Positions 1 through 8,008 of a stretch of 64,000 nucleotides of DNA are shown one piece after another; position 1 is the first letter of the stretch, and every line of letters starts with the position of its first letter. Origin of the DNA: Methylobacterium marchantiae (lineage in GTDB: Bacteria > Pseudomonadota > Alphaproteobacteria > Rhizobiales > Beijerinckiaceae); NCBI RefSeq assembly GCF_022179405.1, contig NZ_BPQT01000022.1, forward strand, positions 1-64,000, in the 5' to 3' direction. Both the position numbers and the translations under genes were made by a program. The notes below the pieces were generated by a model. The model was not told the DNA's origin, ran no database searches, and worked only from the letters and a program-made list of their open reading frames with translations.

Positions 1-86
1 GACCTGCACAGAACAAGACACACCCTCGCAAACGATCCAAAACCGGCCCGCACGGTCTCACACCGGCGCGCGGCACGACACCCTGG

Positions 87-163
<77 letters not shown>

Positions 164-189
164 AAACCCTCACACACACACAACACCGA

Positions 190-221
190 AAGCCCGCCGC
201 GACACACATCGCAGCGGGCTT
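190..221 (+). terminator. Probable terminator after tRNA-fMet
   Basis: Perfect 8-bp inverted arms AAGCCCGC (190-197) and GCGGGCTT (214-221) enclose a 16-base loop 26 bases after the tRNA CCA end. There is no long T-run, so termination is inferred from position and stem strength. Confidence 0.6.
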
Positions 222-390
222 CGTCGTGTCAAAACACCCGCATCGGCGGCAATCGTGAAACCGAACCGCGCCTCTCGACCGTCTCGCGGGAAGGGGAGGG
301 GGCTCCACGAACCTCATGCCCCGGATGACCGGCCCACACGTCACGGGCTCGGCTCATCCGACCGCGCGACCGACGGATGAGAAGGCCCAT

Positions 391-1413
391 TCACGCGGCG
401 TCAACCATCGCCCCCTCCAGCCGTGACACCTGAGCCACGGCCTCGCGGAGGGTCGAGAGATCGGCCTCGGCGCGTGTGCCGAATGTCGAGAGGTGCCTCC
501 GATAGGCACGGGCGCCGGGCCGGCCGTTGAACAGGCCGAGCATATGCCGCGTGAGATTGTGCAGGCGAAGCCCTCGCTCCAGGGCCTCGGCGATCGTCGG
601 AGCAAAGGCTTCCACCGCCTCGAACGCATCGGCGACAGCGGGGGGCTCGCCAAAGATCCGCTCGTCGACGTCGAGCAGAAGGGCCGGGTCGTTATAGGCC
701 GCTCGCCCCATCATCACCCCATCCACATGGTCGAGCTGCGCCAGCGTCTGGTCGATCGTCGCGATGCCCCCATTGATGGCGATGGGCAGGGACGGGCGGC
801 GCTGCTTCAACCGCGCGACGCGCCCGTAATCGAGGGGCGGCACGTCACGGTTCTCCTTCGGTGACAAGCCTTGCAGCCAGGCCTTGCGCGCATGGACGAT
901 CAGTCCGTCGACACCGGCCCGCTCCACCGCATCGACGAGCGCGTTCAGGGCGATCTCGGTATCCTGGTCGTCGACGCCGATCCGGCACTTCACGGTGACG
1001 GGCACCGAGACCGCGGCCTTCATGGCAGCGACGCAGTCTCCCACCAGGAGGGGATCCCGCATGAGGCAGGCGCCGAAACGGCCATCCTGAACACGGTCGG
1101 AGGGGCAGCCGACATTGAGATTGATCTCGTCGTAACCGAATCCTTCCGCGATCCGCGCCGCCTCGGCGAGATCGGCCGGCACCGAGCCGCCGAGCTGGAC
1201 CGCCACCGGATGCTCGACGGGCGAGAAGCCGAGAAGCCGCTCCCGGTCACCGTGGATCACGGCATTGCTCGTGACCATCTCGGTATAGAGCCGGGCGCGA
1301 CGCGACAGCACGCGATGGAACGACCGGCAATAGCGGTCCGTCCAGTCCATCATCGGTGCGACCGAGAAACGGTACGGGCTGAAATCGTTGAGTTTTTGAA
1401 CGCTGTCAGTCAC
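391..1413 (-). CDS. dusA: tRNA-dihydrouridine(20/20a) synthase DusA
   Basis: FMN-dependent TIM-barrel enzyme that reduces uridine 20/20a in the D-loop of tRNAs with NADPH. The 340-aa product has the N-terminal FMN-binding signature APMMDWTDRYCR (residues 19-30), the catalytic motif NVGCPSDRV with Cys103, the HARKAWLQGLSPKENR segment typical of DusA rather than DusB/C, and the INGGI phosphate-binding turn. The start is taken as GTG at 1413, which gives the family's usual length; the frame stays open upstream to 1605 but that extension (Arg/Gly/Pro-rich) has no family similarity. The gene converges on the initiator tRNA. An 18-bp dyad lies 80-97 bases upstream of the start. Confidence 0.93.
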   Translation of the reverse strand: MTDSVQKLNDFSPYRFSVAPMMDWTDRYCRSFHRVLSRRARLYTEMVTSNAVIHGDRERLLGFSPVEHPVAVQLGGSVPADLAEAARIAEGFGYDEINLNVGCPSDRVQDGRFGACLMRDPLLVGDCVAAMKAAVSVPVTVKCRIGVDDQDTEIALNALVDAVERAGVDGLIVHARKAWLQGLSPKENRDVPPLDYGRVARLKQRRPSLPIAINGGIATIDQTLAQLDHVDGVMMGRAAYNDPALLLDVDERIFGEPPAVADAFEAVEAFAPTIAEALERGLRLHNLTRHMLGLFNGRPGARAYRRHLSTFGTRAEADLSTLREAVAQVSRLEGAMVDAA

Positions 1414-2054
1414 TTCGCGGGAATCTCGTGCTGTACTCGGTCCCGCTCGGGCGGGCTCGATACGCCTCATTCGTCTTCGCCTCTTACAGCACGCTGTAAG
1501 AGTTCGGCCCCCTGCTTCAGCGGGCTGCAAGGCTCCACGGGGACCATTGTCAAGCGGAAGCAGCGGACCGTCTTCACGGGATACCACGGGCAGATCGCCG
1601 TCCAAAGAGACGGGTGAACCATCGGGAAACCAGGACGTTCGGCCTGTGACCGACTACTGCTTGCTGGATCAACGACGATGAGTATGAGCCGGCTCATTTC
1701 AGCGCGCTGGTGAACGGCTTCTCTCTCCGTCAGACCGAAATTTTGATGACGGGACCGCTGAACGCTTGCGGATCGATGCGAGGGTCGAAGCAGAACGCGG
1801 ATCGACTCGCCGTGATCTGGCAGGAGAAACACCCCGGACCCGTATTCTGCGCGAGAGACGCCTATGCTTGATCCCACACTGGATGGGGGAAATGACCGAC
1901 CTCTCATCCTGCCATTTTTTGCCCCGCAGAAGCATCGCTCGAATTCAGCTCGGTGAATGCCGGAGAGGGTTCTTTTTTCGCCCCTGTGTCTTCTCCCATC
2001 ACGATCTCTTGTGTACCCATCAAAGATGCGTGATTGCACGTCGTGGTGGCAGAT
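1414..2054. other. Intergenic region without a recognisable gene
   Basis: About 640 bases between dusA and the glycosyltransferase. The open frames on both strands have no hydrophobic core, motif or codon pattern that I recognise. Base composition becomes visibly AT-richer from about 1670 onward, matching the following GT61 gene. The only clear structure is the dyad at 1493-1510. It could be a remnant of transferred DNA or the long upstream region of the next gene. Confidence 0.5.
1493..1510. promoter_or_regulatory. Operator-like perfect dyad upstream of dusA
   Basis: CTTACAGC-AC-GCTGTAAG has perfect 8-bp arms around a 2-bp centre. Size and symmetry fit a site for a dimeric TetR- or LuxR-type regulator. 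It lies 80-97 bases before the dusA start. The regulator is unknown. Confidence 0.4.
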
Positions 2055-3512
2055 ATGAATTCGAGCTCTATGGCGCGACTGGCTGAATATAGGTTGGCAA
2101 CCCTGGCCGATGCTCGGCGAGCGGTGTCCAACGGCCGTTGGCAGCAGATCTTGGACTGGGGCTGGGACGAGGCCTTCCTTCTTCAAAGCCATCATATCCT
2201 CAATGCCTACATTGCGGCAGCCTATGAGCTATCGCAGATCGACTCATTAAATAGGGCAGCAAATATCGTCTTCTTGGAGCGCTGGGATCGTACCCATCGC
2301 TATTCATTCGCACGGGCGTTCGTCGCGGCGGAACGATGCGATCTGGCCTGGAAAACCATTCAGGCTAATCCTGACCTTTCGAATGATCCTGCCTTTGTCA
2401 AGCAAGCACGCCGGTTGATCGCCTATTCTCAGGATGAAAACCTTCGTGCTGAGATCAAGGCGGCCATTGTGGTGGCCATGAAGGGCGGATCAGAAATTAG
2501 GCCTACGTCTTCCGAAATATCGTTTGCTTCCTCAACCTCAAGCCCGACCGTCATCGGCAAAGCAGTCGCCTCCATCAGCCCTCGCACCGCACCCCGTCAT
2601 CTTGCGGCCTTCGAGATTGCAATGGAAAGTACGCGTAGGGGGCTCTCATCACCCAAGCGTCCCGCACTAAGCGAATATGAAAACGTATTCGTTGACCGCC
2701 ATGGACAAATCTGGCTTGAAGACGGCGCCATCATCAAGACAACCGGCAAGGAAATATTTCAGGCTCGAAAGGATGATGTGCAGAATTTCGAAACTGCTGT
2801 CTATGGGATCAAAGAGACGCGTGGAATCTATCATTGGCTCGTCGATCGGGTCTCCAATTTTTCTTGGATGCTTCAAGATGGCTGCGACGCGTTTCCGATT
2901 CTTTTAAGTGATCGGGCCTCACCGTTTGAGGCACAGACGCTTTCGTTGGTCGATCTGGGCTGGCAATCCTATGCCGTCGGGCGGGCAGCATTCGTCAAGC
3001 GCTTGATCATTCCGCGCGTTGGATTCGGCGGCTTGATGTACTGGGAGCAGATTTCATCGATCTTCGATCGCCTCAAGGCGTATGCCGAGGAGATGGCGGA
3101 GACGCATTCCGTTACCCCATCGGAGCGCATCTACATCTCTCGCAGCGATGCCAAACGGCGGCCGCTGTCGAACGAGAAAGAGATAGAGGCTCGGCTGGTA
3201 AGCGATGACTACGAGATCGTCTCGTTCACGGGCATGCCGCTCTGGCAGCAATTCTTCATGGCGTCATCCGCACGCGAGATCGTGGCTCCTCACGGTGCCG
3301 GTCTTTCACATCTCGTCATGTGCAATCCGGGAACGAAGGTGACCGAGATCATTCCGGTTTCGGACGGAACGCACAAGCTGCGGTTCAACTATGCTCGCTT
3401 GAGCCTCGTGCGGGGTCATGACTATCGCGCGTGGCTCGAGCCTCAGATCGGCGAGCAGGATAGCTGGTCCGTGGATACGGATGCCTTCTTCGAGTTCCTG
3501 CACGCCCGCTGA
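2055..3512 (+). CDS. Glycosyltransferase family 61 protein
   Basis: Predicted cytoplasmic glycosyltransferase, probably for cell-surface polysaccharide; donor and acceptor cannot be told. The 485-aa product has a helical N-terminal half without a clear family (about 1-210) and a GT61/DUF563 domain from about 215: the IYISRSDAKRRPL segment (about 359-371), the WQQFFMASSAREIVAPHGAGLSHLV block (about 397-420) and NPGTKVTEI after it. ATG 2055 is preferred; the frame can begin at a TTG at 2034. Codons are clearly AT-richer than in neighbouring genes (many AAA, ATT, TTC, AAT), which suggests horizontal acquisition. It has no sugar-pathway genes beside it and ends in a strong hairpin. Confidence 0.85.
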   Translation: MNSSSMARLAEYRLATLADARRAVSNGRWQQILDWGWDEAFLLQSHHILNAYIAAAYELSQIDSLNRAANIVFLERWDRTHRYSFARAFVAAERCDLAWKTIQANPDLSNDPAFVKQARRLIAYSQDENLRAEIKAAIVVAMKGGSEIRPTSSEISFASSTSSPTVIGKAVASISPRTAPRHLAAFEIAMESTRRGLSSPKRPALSEYENVFVDRHGQIWLEDGAIIKTTGKEIFQARKDDVQNFETAVYGIKETRGIYHWLVDRVSNFSWMLQDGCDAFPILLSDRASPFEAQTLSLVDLGWQSYAVGRAAFVKRLIIPRVGFGGLMYWEQISSIFDRLKAYAEEMAETHSVTPSERIYISRSDAKRRPLSNEKEIEARLVSDDYEIVSFTGMPLWQQFFMASSAREIVAPHGAGLSHLVMCNPGTKVTEIIPVSDGTHKLRFNYARLSLVRGHDYRAWLEPQIGEQDSWSVDTDAFFEFLHAR

Positions 3513-3542
3513 GCGGCCGAGGCTCTCAGCCTCGATCCGCTC
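3511..3542 (+). terminator. Hairpin terminator after the GT61 gene
   Basis: Two stacked stems: GAGCGG/CCGCTC (3511-3516, 3537-3542) and CGAGGCT/AGCCTCG (3518-3524, 3528-3534) around a CTC loop, starting at the stop codon. No T-tract follows. Confidence 0.55.
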
Positions 3543-3735
3543 ACGCCGGTGACGAGCTTTCGCCACCGCTCCGGTGCGTCCGGCTCGCTGACTTCGTGAG
3601 CGGCGCCGGCGCACGGACGAATGTTTCAGACATTCGACGCAACCGAAGCGATCGTCCGTCACCCCTCGGTGCCGATAGGGGAAAGCATCCGCCCGATGTC
3701 AGCCGGCCCGACGCCGCCCTCGCGGGCCGGCCAGC

Positions 3736-4326
3736 TCAATGATCGTGCTTGCAGTCCGGCCCATGCACATGCCCGTGATCCGAATGGTCGTGTGCGTGCG
3801 CATGCCCGTGGCCATGTCCGTGGTCGTGGTCATGGCCGTGGGCGTGCCCGTTATCATGGCCGTGGGCGTGTCCGTGGTCGTGGCCGCACTGGCTGTGATC
3901 GTGGGCTTCGCGCTCGGGCTTGAAGGCGCGCGACACGGGGGTCGCGGCGCAGCCCTGGCCGCGGATCAGTTCGGCATTGGCCGCGGTATCCGGCACGTAG
4001 AGGACGTCCTTGCCGATCTCGGCCGGGACGTGGCTTCCGCCGAGCTGCCAGGACAGGCGCATCAGGCGGATGGGATTCTCGGCGCGTATCTCGAGCAGCG
4101 ATTCCGCGGCCGCGCGGATCGTCACCAAGCGCCCGTCATCGAGGCGAAACGCGTCGCCGTCCTCCACGGGGGACGGTTTCGCCAGCGCCAGGGTGAAGCT
4201 CACCCCCCCCGAGCCGGTGAGGATCGCAGGCGCACCCTGCCGGCCGGCATGATCGAGGGTCACGGTGTCCGCCACGGAATCGGGGCGGATGGCGGCTTTG
4301 CGGACGATGGCGGTGGCGCGCAGCAT
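3736..4326 (-). CDS. ureE: Urease accessory protein UreE, orphan, His-rich tail
   Basis: Nickel metallochaperone that delivers Ni2+ for urease maturation. The 196-aa protein has the two-domain UreE layout: an N-terminal peptide-binding domain (1-75) and a C-terminal metal-binding domain (85-140) with LMRLSWQLGGSHVPAEI and DVLYVPD. It ends in a His/Asp/Gly tail with 23 histidines among residues 141-196, a nickel or zinc sponge seen in other long UreE proteins. The usual EAxxD/E and C-terminal GAYxxxHxH features are not obvious, so the core is divergent. No urease or other ure gene lies in the window. A role in general Ni/Zn buffering cannot be excluded. Confidence 0.85.
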   Translation of the reverse strand: MLRATAIVRKAAIRPDSVADTVTLDHAGRQGAPAILTGSGGVSFTLALAKPSPVEDGDAFRLDDGRLVTIRAAAESLLEIRAENPIRLMRLSWQLGGSHVPAEIGKDVLYVPDTAANAELIRGQGCAATPVSRAFKPEREAHDHSQCGHDHGHAHGHDNGHAHGHDHDHGHGHGHAHAHDHSDHGHVHGPDCKHDH

Positions 4327-4545
4327 GGGTTCCTCGGAAGGTCCTGGGTCTCGTCGTCGTGTCGAGCATGCGTCGCCCGACGTGTCAGGCGCGCATCAGT
4401 AGAGGGTTTTTCGCCGGAACGGAAAGCGTGGCCGGAACCGTTCTCGCATCCTGTGCATTCCACGAAAGGAATGGCTAAGCTACGTCGCGCAAGGTCACCT
4501 CGGCGAAAAGCCGGGAAACAAAACGCACAAGGGAGTCTCGGGACC

Positions 4546-4815
4546 ATGAAGAAGCTCATTGCCGCTACCCTCGCCGGGGCTCTCGCCCTCTCGCTCGGCG
4601 CCTGCAACACTCCCCAGGATCGTGCCCTCGGCGGCGCCGGTCTCGGCGCGCTGGCCGGTGCGGCCATCGGCGGCGCTGCCACCGGTCGTGCGGGCGGCGC
4701 TCTGGCCGGTGCGGCCATCGGCGGCGCCAGCGGCGCGATCATCGGCGCCGGCACCGCGCCGCGCTGCCCCTACGGCACCTATCGCGACGCCTACGGCGAC
4801 GTGTACTGCCGCTGA
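4546..4815 (+). CDS. Glycine-zipper lipoprotein (small outer-membrane type)
   Basis: Secreted lipoprotein of 89 aa. The N-terminus has Lys-Lys, a hydrophobic stretch and the lipobox LGAC, with Cys20 as the lipidated residue. The mature part is almost entirely Gly/Ala repeats of the form GGAGLGALAGAAIGG (about 30-68), the glycine-zipper pattern of 17 kDa/OsmB-like proteins, followed by a short Tyr/Arg-rich tail with two cysteines (CPYG and CR at the end). The function is unknown; family members associate with the outer membrane. It stands alone and ends in a canonical terminator. Confidence 0.82.
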   Translation: MKKLIAATLAGALALSLGACNTPQDRALGGAGLGALAGAAIGGAATGRAGGALAGAAIGGASGAIIGAGTAPRCPYGTYRDAYGDVYCR

Positions 4816-4841
4816 GACGGTTCTCCTTTCGGGAGACGGTC

Positions 4842-4871
4842 AGGGCCGGGGCGCATGCCTCGGCCCTTTTT
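4842..4871 (+). terminator. Rho-independent terminator
   Basis: AGGGCCGGGG (4842-4851) pairs with CCTCGGCCCT (4858-4867, one G-U pair) around a 6-base loop, followed directly by five T (4867-4871). Confidence 0.88.
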
Positions 4872-5033
4872 CATGCCGCGGGGACAAGACGGACGAGGGG
4901 CATTTGCCGTATGCGGGTCTGCCCGAGCAAACCGGTCCAGGGCCGGACGACCACCCGCGATGCCGATGCCGCCTCACTACGATCTCCACTCGACCGCCAC
5001 GAAAACCCGCCGCCCCGACGATGGCGCTTCGAC

Positions 5034-5759
5034 GTGAGCGCCGGCATCTGGGGAAAGCTCGGCGGCGCCGGAATCGGCCTCGCCATCGGTGGCCCGATCG
5101 GTGGGCTGGTCGGCGGGGTCGCCGGCCACTTCCTGGTGGATCGGGAGGGAGCTTTGTTCGGCGCCACGCCGAAGGACGTGGTCTTCACCACCGGTCTGGT
5201 GGCCCTCGCCGCCAAGATGGCGAAATCCGACGGCGTGGTGACACCCTCCGAAGTCGAGGCCTTCGCCAGGGTGATCCAGGTGGGAGAGCGGGAACGGGCC
5301 GGGGTCGAGCGCCTGTTCGACCTCGCCAAGGGGACATCGGCGGGGTTCGAGGCCTATGCCAGGCAGATGGCGACGGCGTTTCGCGACGAGCCGGCCTTGC
5401 TGGAGGATGTGCTGGACGGTCTGTTCCACATCGCCAAGGCCGATGGCGCGATCCACGAGGCGGAAGAGCGCTACCTGCGGGCGGTGGCCGCGACCTTCGG
5501 CTTCGACGACGTCGCCTTCCGGCGCATCGCCGCCCGCCATGTCCGGCTCGCGGACGATCCCTACCTCGTCCTCGATCTCGACCACGACGCGAGCGATGCG
5601 GAGGTGAAGGCCCGGCATCGGGTGCTGGTGGTGGAGAACCATCCCGACCGTGCGATCGCGCGGGGCCTGCCGCCCGAGGCGGTGGCGATCGCGACCGGGC
5701 GGCTCGCCGCCATCAATGCCGCCTATGACCGGATCGCGGCCGAGCGGGGCCTGCGCTGA
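5034..5759 (+). CDS. TerB-like/J-domain co-chaperone (DjlA type)
   Basis: Predicted partner of DnaK, membrane-associated through a short N-terminal segment. The 241-aa protein has a Gly-rich hydrophobic segment (residues 8-33), a TerB/DjlA-type helical domain (about 48-165, with the acidic KMAKSDGVVTPSEVEAF and HIAKADGAIHEAEERYL repeats) and a C-terminal J domain (about 174-241) with HPD at 203-205, the motif that triggers Hsp70 ATP hydrolysis. The GTG at 5034 is preferred because everything before it in the open frame lacks family features. The next gene, an amidase, starts 22 bases downstream, so the two may be co-transcribed. Confidence 0.85.
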   Translation: MSAGIWGKLGGAGIGLAIGGPIGGLVGGVAGHFLVDREGALFGATPKDVVFTTGLVALAAKMAKSDGVVTPSEVEAFARVIQVGERERAGVERLFDLAKGTSAGFEAYARQMATAFRDEPALLEDVLDGLFHIAKADGAIHEAEERYLRAVAATFGFDDVAFRRIAARHVRLADDPYLVLDLDHDASDAEVKARHRVLVVENHPDRAIARGLPPEAVAIATGRLAAINAAYDRIAAERGLR

Positions 5760-5781
5760 GGCGCGACGAGGGGACAGCCGC

Positions 5782-6552
5782 ATGAAACCCACGCCAGAGA
5801 GCCCGGTGGCGACCAGCGTGATGCCCTCGCCCAACCACGGCGAGCGCCGGGGCGGGCCGCCGACCATGCTGGTCCTGCATTATACCGGAATGGAGAGCGC
5901 GGCCGCCGCTCTGCAACGCCTCGCCAATCCGATGTCCGAGGTCTCGGCGCATTACGTCGTCCTCGAGGACGGGCGAGTGATCCAGATGGTGCCGGAAGGG
6001 CGCCGAGCCTGGCATGCCGGGGCCGGCGCCTGGGGCCGTACGGCTTTCGGCGTCGAGCGGGACATCAATTCCCGGTCCATCGGGGTCGAGATCGTCAATG
6101 GCGGGCATGCCGGCGGCCTGCCGCCTTACCCGCCGGTCCAGATCGAGGCGGTGATCGCGCTTTGCCGTGACCTCGTCATCCGCTGGGGCATCGCGCCCTG
6201 GCACGTGCTGGCGCATTCCGACGTCGCGCCGGAGCGGAAGGAGGATCCCGGCGAGCATTTCCCGTGGGATCGTCTCGCGACGGCGGGGATCGGGTACCAT
6301 GTGCCGGCGGCGCCGATCCGCGACGGACGGTTCTTCGCCGAGGGCGATGGCGGCCAGCCGATCGAGGCGTTGCAGGCCATGTTCGCGCTCTACGGCTACG
6401 ACCTTCCGGTGACGGGAGTCTTCGATCCGCGGACGAAGGCCGTGGTCACGGCCTTCCAGCGCCGGTTCCGCCAGGAGCGCGTAGACGGCGTCGCCGATGC
6501 GTCGACCATCACGACCTTGCGGGATCTCCTGGCCGGATTGCCGTCGCGCTGA
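5782..6552 (+). CDS. N-acetylmuramoyl-L-alanine amidase (AmiD/AmpD-like) with peptidoglycan-binding domain
   Basis: Zn-dependent hydrolase that cuts the amide bond between MurNAc and the stem peptide. The 256-aa protein has an Amidase_2/PGRP domain (about 15-175) with the Zn-ligand regions VLHYTGM (His33) and LAHSDVAPERKEDPG, and the RSIGVEIVN strand, then a PG_binding_1 domain (about 190-250). No signal peptide is visible, so it may work in the cytoplasm on imported muropeptides (AmpD-like) or be exported another way. A purine-rich SD (GAGGGGAC) precedes ATG 5782. It lies 22 bases behind the TerB-J gene. Confidence 0.9.
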   Translation: MKPTPESPVATSVMPSPNHGERRGGPPTMLVLHYTGMESAAAALQRLANPMSEVSAHYVVLEDGRVIQMVPEGRRAWHAGAGAWGRTAFGVERDINSRSIGVEIVNGGHAGGLPPYPPVQIEAVIALCRDLVIRWGIAPWHVLAHSDVAPERKEDPGEHFPWDRLATAGIGYHVPAAPIRDGRFFAEGDGGQPIEALQAMFALYGYDLPVTGVFDPRTKAVVTAFQRRFRQERVDGVADASTITTLRDLLAGLPSR

Positions 6553-6670
6553 GGGCGTCCGACGCCGCCTCGCATCCTCGCATCGTCCCCGAATGCCCCG
6601 CGCTGGCCGGTGGGCATCCCGGAAGGGGCCCGCCCATGATGCTCACTCGGTATCGCGCGACGCGAACGTC

Positions 6671-7684
6671 TCAGGCGCGCTGCGAGATACGCTCTGCGCC
6701 CTCGTCCCCGGCACTCCCCCGCGTGCGCCACAGGCTGTAGGCGACGCCTCCGGCCAGCAGGACCAGCGTGACGGCCAACGAGACCCACGGCGGGACGTGG
6801 ACGAGGTCGAACGTATCGGCGACCACGATCTTAGCGCCGATGAAGATCAAGATGAAGGCGAGGGCGGTCTTGAGGTAGGCGAAACGATCGACCATGGCGG
6901 CCAGCGCGAAGTAGAGCGCGCGGAGCCCGAGGATCGCGAAGATGTTCGACGTGTAGACCACGAACGTATCGGTGGTGATCGCGAAGATCGCCGGCACGCT
7001 GTCGACGGCGAAGATCACGTCCGCGCCGTTTACCAGGATCAGCCCGAGGGCGAGTGGCGTGAACCACAGGACGTTCCGGCCGGTCTCGGGGTCGGGCTTG
7101 CGCACGACGAAGCGCTGGCCATGCATCTCCGGCGTGATGCGCATGACCTTGCGCAGCATCCGCACCATGGCGTTGTCCTGAATGTCGCCGGCTTCCTCTT
7201 CCTTGCCGAACAGCATCTTGAGGCCGGCGAAGATCAGGAAGGCGGCAAAGATCGACAGGACCCAGGCGGCCTGATGGACGAGCGCCGCGCCGAGACCGAT
7301 CATCAGCCCGCGCAGGACGACCGCGGCGAGGATGCCCCAGACGAGCACCCGGTGCTGGGCGGAGCGGGGGATGCCGAGAGAGGTGAGGATGACGGCGATG
7401 ACGAAGACGTTGTCCATCGACAGCGACTTCTCGACCACGAGGCCGGCCACGTATTCCTGTGCCGGCTGAGCCCCGAGATACCACCAGATCCAACCGCCGA
7501 AGGCGAGACCGAGGCTGAAATAGAAGGCGGTGAGAAGGAGGCTCTCCTTCACGCCGATCTCGTGATCCTTGTCGCGGTGCAGCAGGCCGAGGTCGAAGGC
7601 CAGGAGGCCGGCGACCAGGGCATGGAACCCAAGCCACATCCAGACGGGCTTGCCGAGCCATTCGACGAACAGAAGATCTACCAT
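6671..7684 (-). CDS. TerC/Alx family integral membrane protein
   Basis: Membrane protein of the TerC family, implicated in Mn2+ export and alkaline or tellurite responses. The 337-aa product has about nine transmembrane segments and the family signatures VEKSLSMDNVFVIAVI and NGADVIFAVDSVPAIFAITTD with acidic residues inside membrane helices, typical of the metal path. The start at 7684 (MVDLLFVEWLG) is chosen because the upstream extension to 7756 is polar and lacks similarity. A highly structured region lies about 140-200 bases upstream. E. coli alx is controlled by a Mn2+-sensing yybP-ykoY riboswitch, but I do not see that consensus here. Confidence 0.92.
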   Translation of the reverse strand: MVDLLFVEWLGKPVWMWLGFHALVAGLLAFDLGLLHRDKDHEIGVKESLLLTAFYFSLGLAFGGWIWWYLGAQPAQEYVAGLVVEKSLSMDNVFVIAVILTSLGIPRSAQHRVLVWGILAAVVLRGLMIGLGAALVHQAAWVLSIFAAFLIFAGLKMLFGKEEEAGDIQDNAMVRMLRKVMRITPEMHGQRFVVRKPDPETGRNVLWFTPLALGLILVNGADVIFAVDSVPAIFAITTDTFVVYTSNIFAILGLRALYFALAAMVDRFAYLKTALAFILIFIGAKIVVADTFDLVHVPPWVSLAVTLVLLAGGVAYSLWRTRGSAGDEGAERISQRA

Positions 7685-7826
7685 GCAGGACCGTCGATGC
7701 TTCGCGTAACGCAGGAAAGCATCGGCTCCGACATCACGGATGGCATGTGAGCGCATCCGCCAGAGGGGCCCGCAGCCGATTTTCGTTAGCTGGGCACGGT
7801 GGCGACGGTAATCAAGGGATGATTCC

Positions 7827-7887
7827 GATCGGTCTCCCGAGCCGCCGGGCGACCGATCCCGACAGTTTTACCGGTGTGGCTCACCGG
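7827..7887. promoter_or_regulatory. Two adjacent hairpins between terC and the SNase-like gene
   Basis: Hairpin 1: GATCGGTC (7827-7834) and GACCGATC (7851-7858), with a nested CCCG/CGGG stem (7836-7839, 7846-7849). Hairpin 2: CCGGTG (7871-7876) and CACCGG (7882-7887) around a 5-base loop. GACAGTTTTA lies between them. The pair could be part of the terC 5' leader or a pair of regulator sites. Confidence 0.4.
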
Positions 7888-8008
7888 CCGCAGCAGGGGG
7901 CAAACCAACCATCGACACGCCGCGCTTCCTTGTTTTGCTGCAATGCGACGCTCCACAATGCCCCTCGGTCGCTGCGGTTCGGAATCGGTTGGGCGGAGGG
8001 TGCAGAAC

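Noticed and set aside
1467-2195. Minus-strand open frame in the gap upstream of dusA
   Set aside because: No hydrophobic or motif signal, it overlaps the GT61 start, and its composition does not look coding.
4416-4442. EcfG promoter before the glycine-zipper lipoprotein
   Set aside because: GGAAC is followed by CGTT only after 18 bases, one more than the accepted spacing, and it lies 100 bases from the start.
7685-7860. yybP-ykoY manganese riboswitch before terC
   Set aside because: The GGGGAGUA and matching loop sequences were not found; only unassigned hairpins remain, which are listed as an unproven element.
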